A stretch of DNA of 64,000 bases from Thermothielavioides terrestris NRRL 8126 (lineage: Eukaryota; Ascomycota; Sordariomycetes; Sordariales; Chaetomiaceae), in NCBI RefSeq assembly GCF_000226115.1, contig NC_016457.1:2418001-2482000 (forward strand), written 5' to 3'. The notes beneath the pieces are model-generated. The model saw nothing but the letters and a program-made list of their open reading frames with translations, did not search any database and was not told the origin of the DNA. The translations under genes were made by a program, and so were the position numbers. How positions within the stretch are numbered: the first letter of the stretch is position 1; each line of letters begins with the position of its first letter. Shown one piece after another: positions 58,508 to 64,000 of this stretch.

Positions 58508-58516
58508 TATTTTCTT
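58508..58516 (+). repeat. Target-site duplication, right copy
   Basis: TATTTTCTT immediately after the right TIR. Confidence 0.85.
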
Positions 58517-58773
58517 CTAGGCGAGCTTTTGGTTTACCGGGTTCCAGTGACTACCCCTGCCCGCTCAGCCCAGCCCAGCCTGGTCTACGCAGCTAGGAGC
58601 TGCCTAGAATGGCAGCCGAACGAAGCTCACCAACCAAACCACATCATCACGAACCCCCCAAGGCCCGGAACAAGTGACCTGCGCTGCACCGACGACTTGA
58701 AATCTATCGATTGAGATCCTCGTTAGTGAACGAATTCTTCTCCGCCTGAATCTGAGGTTCAGCAGCCGCCGTC

Positions 58774-59737
58774 ATGTTCAGGAACAACTACGACAACGAC
58801 TCGGTCACATTGTATGTTCCAGCCGACGACCGGTCCCACCATGCCATTTCAATCCTGAGCTGGCTCCTCGACTCTCGCTAACCCCCCTCCAAGCTCCCCG
58901 CAAGGGCGGATATTCCAGGTCGAGTATGCGGCCGAGGCAGTCAAACAGGGCTCAGTGGTGGTGGGCATCGCAAGCAAGACACATGCGGTGCTGGTAGCAA
59001 TCAAGGTGCGCATTCGTCTTCCATGCCGCTTGTTCGCCCCTAGAATTACCGCGAATCTTTCCTGACACGTTCAAACCAACCAGCGCAACGCCGAAGAACT
59101 CTCGTCCTACCAAAAGAAACTGTTCCCCATCGACGAGCACGTCGGCATCGCCATCGCGGGGCTCACGTCGGACGCGCGGGTCCTCTCCAACTTCATGAAG
59201 CAGCAGTGCCTGGGCCACCGGCTGACTTACGGGCGCAACATACCGGTGCGGACGCTGGTGGAGATGATCGGGTCCAAGGCGCAGATCAACACGCAGCACT
59301 ACGGCAAGCGGCCGTACGGCGTCGGCCTGCTGGTGGCCGGCGTCGACGACCACGGCCCGCACCTGTTCGAGTTCCAGCCGAGCGGCATGACCGAGGAGAT
59401 GATCGCCTTCGCGATCGGCGCCCGCTCGCAGATGGCGCGCACCTACCTGGAGAAGAACGTCGCCAAGTTCGCCGACTGCGACCGCGAGGAGCTGATCCGC
59501 CACGGCCTGCGCGCGCTCAAGGAGAGTCTGGTGCAGGACCGCGAGCTGACGGTGGACAACACGAGCGTGGGTGTCGCGGGCTCCGTCAAGGCCGACGACG
59601 GCAGCGTCAAGGTGGAGCCGTTTAAGGTCTATGACGGCCAAGACGTGGCGGCCTGGATAGAGAGCGTGGCGGATGACAAGGAGGGCGGTGCCAGCGCGGG
59701 CGAGGGTGAAGGTGAAGGCATGGAAGTCGATTCATAG
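58774..59737 (+). CDS. PRE5: 20S proteasome subunit alpha6 (PRE5/PSMA1)
   Basis: Structural alpha-ring subunit of the 20S core; no peptidase activity. Seen: three exons. Exon 1 is [13 protein letters not shown] split after TT (58774 to about 58811). Exon 2 begins [20 protein letters not shown] and ends ...HAVLVAIK. Exon 3 starts [20 protein letters not shown] and runs to TAG at 59735-59737. The start MFRNxYDND and the alpha-subunit signature ([13 protein letters not shown]) identify alpha6. [23 protein letters not shown] and [12 protein letters not shown] are also as in PSMA1. The C-terminus ends in an acidic Glu/Gly/Asp tail. Length of about 273 residues is slightly above the usual 234-263 because of this tail. 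Its promoter contains the transposon-like insertion. Confidence 0.95.
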
Positions 59738-59998
59738 GCGCGCGCTCCTGTGGTGGCAGGAATATGTTGGCTCTGCTGGGAGGTCTGCTGCCACCGCGCC
59801 GAAACAATGTACAACAAACTAGAATCGTGCCACGAAGAACGATTAGGCTCATGGCAGCATGTTTGCTGGAGCCATGGTTGAGCCGTCATGGCAGATGGTA
59901 TTTGGGGTTGATGCATGAACGCATGGCATCCTTGTTTTTTTTTCTTTTTCCTTTTGGCCCGCTCTATCCGTGACCGAAAACAACGGGTATCGTCTAGT

Positions 59999-60806
59999 CT
60001 ATTCCTTGCCCCAAGACAACTTGAATACCGCCTCCGAGACCTTGTATTCCCTCAGCGCTTTGATGGCTTCGTCGGCTGTTTTGGCCTCGACCAAGATCCA
60101 CTTGTTGGCCTCATGTATGAAGCCTTCCTCGACGCTCTTATTGATCCACGACAGGATCCCGTCGTAGAAGCCATTGATGTTCAGCACGCAGATTCCCTTG
60201 TCGTGAATGCCCAACTGGTTCCATGTCGCCGTCTCGAACAGCTCCTCGATGGTGCCGTACCCGCCGCTCAACGCGATGAAGCCGCTGCCTGGCCCGCCTT
60301 CGAGCACCTCCTGCGCCATCATGCGCTTGCGCGTGTGCATGTCCTTGACGATGGTCGTACGCCCGAACACCGACTCCTCGGGCACCGCCAGGTGCGTACC
60401 GGTCTCCCCGTTTAGCTGCTTCGACGTGTACGTCGGGTCCCTCTCGTACCGCACGAGCGCCTCGGGGATGATGCCGTGCACCGCGTCCGGCCCCGACAGA
60501 GCTACGAGCGTCTTGGCGACTTCCCCCATGAGCCCGACGGTGCCTCCGCCATAGACTGGAAAGGGAAAAGAGCCCAGTTAGCGTTTCCTGCTTGGCTGAT
60601 CATGCAAGCGGCGCAATGCGAAACTCACCGAGCGCGATGTTGTTGGCCGCCATGGCCCGTGCTAGGGCGCGGGCAGCTTCTAAATGTTCGGGCTTGTTCC
60701 CTGGTGACGAGCCGCAGTAGACGCAGATCTTTGTCCGCTTGGGCGTGACGCTCGAGGGCGTGGTGGTGCGAGATTCCGGGAAGGGAGATGCGCCGCCGGA
60801 TTCCAT
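59999..60806 (-). CDS. LOG-family phosphoribohydrolase (lysine decarboxylase-like)
   Basis: LOG proteins release free cytokinin bases from nucleoside 5'-monophosphates; many members are more general nucleotide 5'-monophosphate phosphoribohydrolases and none is a true lysine decarboxylase. Seen: two exons (60629-60806, 59999-60555), 244 residues from MESGGASPFPESRTT. The Rossmann start ICVYCGSSPGNKPEH is followed by VYGGGTVGLMGEVAK across the splice. Then DMHTRKRMMAQE and SGGYGTIEELFETATWNQLG, the PGGxGTxxE signature with Ser in place of the first Pro. The start could also be upstream, since an in-frame ATG exists at 60998, but that stretch is Arg/Pro-rich and unlikely. It converges on PRE5. 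A TGACTCA site lies about 214 bp upstream. Confidence 0.9.
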
Positions 60807-63069
60807 GATGTCCGCCGGATGACCAACAAATAGCGAGTGGCGGTGTCTGGAGATGCTGAGTGATTTCTGCTCCCGTGCTTGCGACAGGGAAACCGGCGGT
60901 TTATAGTCGGACCTGTGTCGCTTGATCGACGGAGGCACTGGGCCAGGAAGAGGCGCACTGCCACGTATCCGTCGCTCTCGAGGCCCAGGACTGGTCAAGA
61001 ACGACGGTGCGAGGCTGGCTGACTCAACGGTTAGACAAGGAGTTTGGTGGATATCGAGTCAATCGGCGAATCGTGAGCGAACGGCACCATGAGCGCCGAG
61101 GAATAGCAAACGATCCTTGGAGTTTCCATTAACAGCAGAAAAACAAACCCCGCCATTGCGAATTCCCACGTAATAGATTGGTGCAATAGGAAGCCATCTT
61201 GCCCTCTCCTGTGCTCCTTCCATCCCAACGTAGGTAACGAGCCTAACGAGATCTTCGATTAATACCAATCACACTCATAGCCTAGCGCACATGCCTGAAT
61301 GGTCAAAAGGCGGAACCCTCCCGTTTTCTGCCCTCGGCATCGGGAGCACCAAAGAAACCGAGCAAAGGAAGGATAATGGGTTTGCGCTTGTCAGGGAGAC
61401 CGTTCTACTGTGTATATGTTGGCCGTATCAACCCGGGGCTTTTGCTACACCATACTCTAAATCCTCCCTACATATTGATGGCGGCGATTTGGATACACGG
61501 ATGTCCGTTACAGACACAATAGGCTGTTATTCGGAAACCCAACCCCACGCTCGGGGTCTCAACGACAAAGCTACATACGTGTCAGAACTAGTAACAACAT
61601 ATTAGAACGTTGGCCAATCGATGCGGAAGTGCGCAGGTGTGTAAAGATGAAGTACGCTTGATGACGGAGGAGGCAGGAAGATCCTCGGGGCCACGAGTGC
61701 AATGTGCGTTGTCATGTGCGTTGTACTTCCGGAAAGGCAGCTTGCCCCGCGCGATTGAACAAACTCGGCTAATCGCGGGTATAGCCCAAGCTCGTAATCT
61801 AATCTAATCTCCACGTGACTAAATTCCACGTACCCCCTGTCCACTCCAAGAACATCAACGGCTTGTCCCCGCTGCGGTTTAAGTCACTCAAGAGCTTTCT
61901 GCTTTGCCAGGAACTCCTCGCACTCCGCTCTCAACAGCGGATAATGCGCAGCCATTTCCTCAACCCCGGTTTTTCTCACAGCCCTCCTCCGCAACGCTCC
62001 GTCCAAGCCGGGACAGGACATCCTGCTGGACATCCGCCACGGAGGCATACTCGCCATGCCAGCACCTCGTCGTCATCCCGCCAAACAGCTGATCCGCCGA
62101 GGTCGACGGGAGCTCACCCCTGATCAGCTTCTGGATGCGAGCTGGGGGAGCGACGTCAGGCCAGGGCCAGTGAACCCAGCGTTCCTGGGCAATGGCCGGA
62201 ATGGGTGCGGTCTGAGACTCTAGCCGTCCTTGAAGTGTAGACTTCATTTGGTGTAGAAAGATGCCCTTCAGGGTATGGAGGATGCACCGCACGATATTAG
62301 GGTGCTGGTTCTCCATCGAGACGTTTTATACCGCCTTCTCGGCCTCGATTCTAATGCTGCTCTTTTCCATCTCTTCCACCTGCTCGGGTAAGGCATTGTC
62401 AAACTGGGGACGACACTTCAGAACAAGATCCGGGCTGATATGGAAAACATGGCCCGCAAGTTCCCTGGAGATGAAGTTGTCGGCCGAAAGCGAGCGACAT
62501 GGTGTGTTGAGAGAGGGCCCCATTGTTTAACGTGGTGCTAAGTAGACGAACCCTGAAGACTTCCAGAGCACACTCTTGCACATGACTTATCCCAGTTAGA
62601 CAACATGGAACTTCCAGGTTCTTGTCCTTTGTACGGAACACTGCTGCAGGCGCCCAGCACAGGCCTTTTTCTTTCGCTGTGCACACGCTGGGCAATCCCT
62701 GCTGGGCACGCTGTCCTGTAAAATGTCGCAGGAGCAGTGTTCCTAATGAACAGTATGGAATAATTACCATACGGATTACATCATTACACGGCCTACGGAG
62801 TACACTTGTGCGTATAGTTAAAACATAAGACCTGTTCGATGGCGTGCTGGGATGTTACAGCGCCCCACGTGGCCAGTGGGGGTCAACAGACACTACCTGA
62901 GTTACCAAACTCCAACAGCTTTGCGATCCGGCCGACGGCTCTTGTCCTGCGACATGCACTGAACTGCATCGACTGAGCAGCCTTCGCCCCTCAGCCTGTT
63001 TTAGGGTAACGGGACCCCTGCGGAACTTCACCGTACAACTAAGAGCAGTTCATCTTGCCCGCTGTCAAA
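60807..63069. other. Spacer with kinase pseudogene, 2.3 kb
   Basis: Besides the decayed kinase fragment on the minus strand (61960-62523), nothing is supported. TATGGAATAATTACCATA (inverted repeat) and TACGGAGTA occur at about 62754-62800. Confidence 0.6.
61960..62523 (-). pseudogene. Internally deleted protein-kinase-like relic
   Basis: Seen: two minus-strand frames. Frame A (62523-62326) reads like a kinase N-lobe: FISRELAGHVFHISPDLVLK, then VEEMEKSSIRIEAEKAV, then a stop. Frame B (62316-61960) continues NQHPNIVRCILHTLKGIFLH (beta4-beta5 like) and LQGRLE, then QERWVHW. It jumps directly to WPDVAPPARIQKLIRGE, TSADQLFGGMTTRCWHGEYA and SVADVQQDVLSRLG, which resemble the last C-lobe helices. 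No HRD, DFG or APE segment lies between them, so the catalytic core is missing, and at least one frameshift separates A and B. The pattern resembles an expanded fungal kinase-like family. I know of no function; this is a decayed copy. The gene-family name is from memory and unverified. Confidence 0.6.
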
Positions 63070-64000
63070 ATGCCCGAGGCGAACGTGGAAGCGCGTGGCC
63101 AGCCCGCGCGGGATGAGGCGAAAGGGGTGCGTCGAGACCCCAGCGTCCGGTCCCCAGATACTGCCGTTCGGAGGGGATAGCTAACTCCGGCGTAGCAATC
63201 CTTCTTTGCAACGGTACTCCAGTGCGTTGCCATGTACATGGCCATGCAGTTTGTCATGAAGCAGTTCGCCGGCGCCCCCAAAACCGCGACGGCCCGTGAC
63301 GCCTCCAGCCAGATTCCGCCCTTCTCCGAACGCCCGGCGCAGTTGAACGAAGGTGCCGTCTACAACCCTGTACCGCAGCTTCTGGCGCCCATCTGGCCCG
63401 ACAACAGCGCGGTGGACATCATCGTCACCGTTTCGCCATCGGTCGTCCTCACTCCACTGAAGGATTATCCCAAAGACGCCGTCGTGCTCCATGAGAAGCA
63501 GTTTCGGATCGGCAACTGGACAGACAAGCGCACGTCGGAGGGCACCATCCACATTCCGACGGCCGTCCAGCACAATGGCACGCTCTGGGGACATTTCTAT
63601 GTCGGGCTCTCTGGTGCCAAATTGGATCCCACTCTACCAGGCTACGATACCGGCTCGGCGTACCACTTCGCTTACCCTCTTACGCAGTACATCCCCAAGA
63701 AGAAGGAGGCGAAGACGAGGAATCTGCTGAGCGACGCCGGCGAGTCTGCCGAGGCAACTGTGGATGAAGAGCCCGAGCAGGTCGGGCCCGTGTTTGGGAA
63801 CTACTACCACCCGAACGTGTCGCTGTCCTTCATCCCGAATTCCGGCGTTATCTCCACCGCGCAGATACCCCCGGCAGTTCGCCAGTTCTTGGCCGTCGAA
63901 GCCACCGGCGCGCGTGACGGAACGGGACAGAACTCGTGGTACTACCCGATCCTCTTCGTCAACACCTTTTGGCAGCTCAAGTCCCATATGACGCTGCTCA
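63070..64000 (+). CDS. CLPTM1-family membrane protein, 3' truncated
   Basis: Animal CLPTM1 limits GABA-A receptor surface delivery, and the related CLPTM1L scrambles GPI precursors in the ER; fungal members are ER/Golgi membrane proteins of unclear role. Seen: exon 1 63070-63126 (19 codons, MPEANVEARGQPARDEAKG), intron 63127-63195 with GTGCGT donor and GCTAAC branch site, exon 2 from 63196. The N-terminal hydrophobic segment is FFATVLQCVAMYMAMQFVM. The luminal domain has PIWPDNSAVDIIVTVSPS, VLHEKQFRIGNW, IHIPTAVQHNGTLWGHFYVG, FGNYYHPNVSLSFIPNSGVI and FVNTFWQLKSHMTLL. The gene runs off the window before its C-terminal membrane helices. Confidence 0.9.

Larger units (their letters stand above)
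57553..58773. other. Divergent VPS55/PRE5 promoter carrying an insertion
   Basis: 1.2 kb with no protein gene. A 442-bp inverted-repeat element (58066-58507) occupies its right half. Removing the element and one TSD copy would leave about 770 bp. Confidence 0.75.

Noticed and set aside
1..64000. tRNA genes (B-box GGTTCGANNCC in spacers)
   Set aside because: A read-through for the B-box on both strands found only near matches (such as at 13736) without a foldable tRNA around them.
1..64000. Secondary-metabolite cluster or toxin locus
   Set aside because: No PKS, NRPS, terpene cyclase or pathway regulator is present; the neighbouring genes are housekeeping genes.

Overview
The window is nuclear DNA of a filamentous ascomycete. 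I place it in the Sordariomycetes, probably Sordariales/Chaetomiaceae-like. Reasons: gene-dense GC-rich DNA, many short (about 60-110 nt) GT..AG introns with CTAAC-type branch points, protein families typical of filamentous fungi, and intergenic TACGGAGTA / TATTCCGTA words. Genus and species cannot be fixed from sequence alone. I see no tRNA, rRNA, CRISPR array or bacterial-type operon.

Left third (1-24 kb): the 3' part of a C78-family (ZUP1/UFSP-like) deubiquitinase-type peptidase; HAM1 inosine triphosphate pyrophosphatase; FAP7 (AK6-type adenylate kinase); a class V myosin; 3-phosphoglycerate dehydrogenase; the nucleosome assembly protein NAP1; a P5B ATPase (YPK9/ATP13A2 type); and a three-exon 47-residue complex I subunit of NDUFB2 type that is easily missed.

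Middle (24-49 kb): BUR1/CDK9 kinase; an unrecognised two-exon membrane protein; RNase P/MRP subunit POP8; protein phosphatase 5; a 146-residue single-pass membrane protein of unknown function; a formin (SepA/Bni1); a DUF2264 protein; phosphoserine aminotransferase; and a short-chain-dehydrogenase-like protein whose cofactor and catalytic motifs are degenerate.

Right third (49-64 kb): TRS120 of TRAPPII; a bifunctional aminodeoxychorismate (PABA) synthase; VPS55; proteasome alpha6 (PRE5); a LOG-family phosphoribohydrolase; and the 5' part of a CLPTM1-family membrane protein. Two decayed or mobile items lie here. One is a 442-bp element with about 70-bp terminal inverted repeats and an exact 9-bp target duplication, in the VPS55/PRE5 promoter. 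The other is an internally deleted kinase-like pseudogene.

Most genes are conserved housekeeping genes. Functional themes that recur are polarised growth and secretion (myosin V, formin, TRS120, VPS55) and serine synthesis (first and second pathway enzymes, about 30 kb apart, both with TGA(C/G)TCA sites upstream). I found no convincing multi-gene novel system. The most interesting items are the transposon-like element, the gutted kinase relic, the motif-poor SDR, and the candidate co-regulation of the serine genes.
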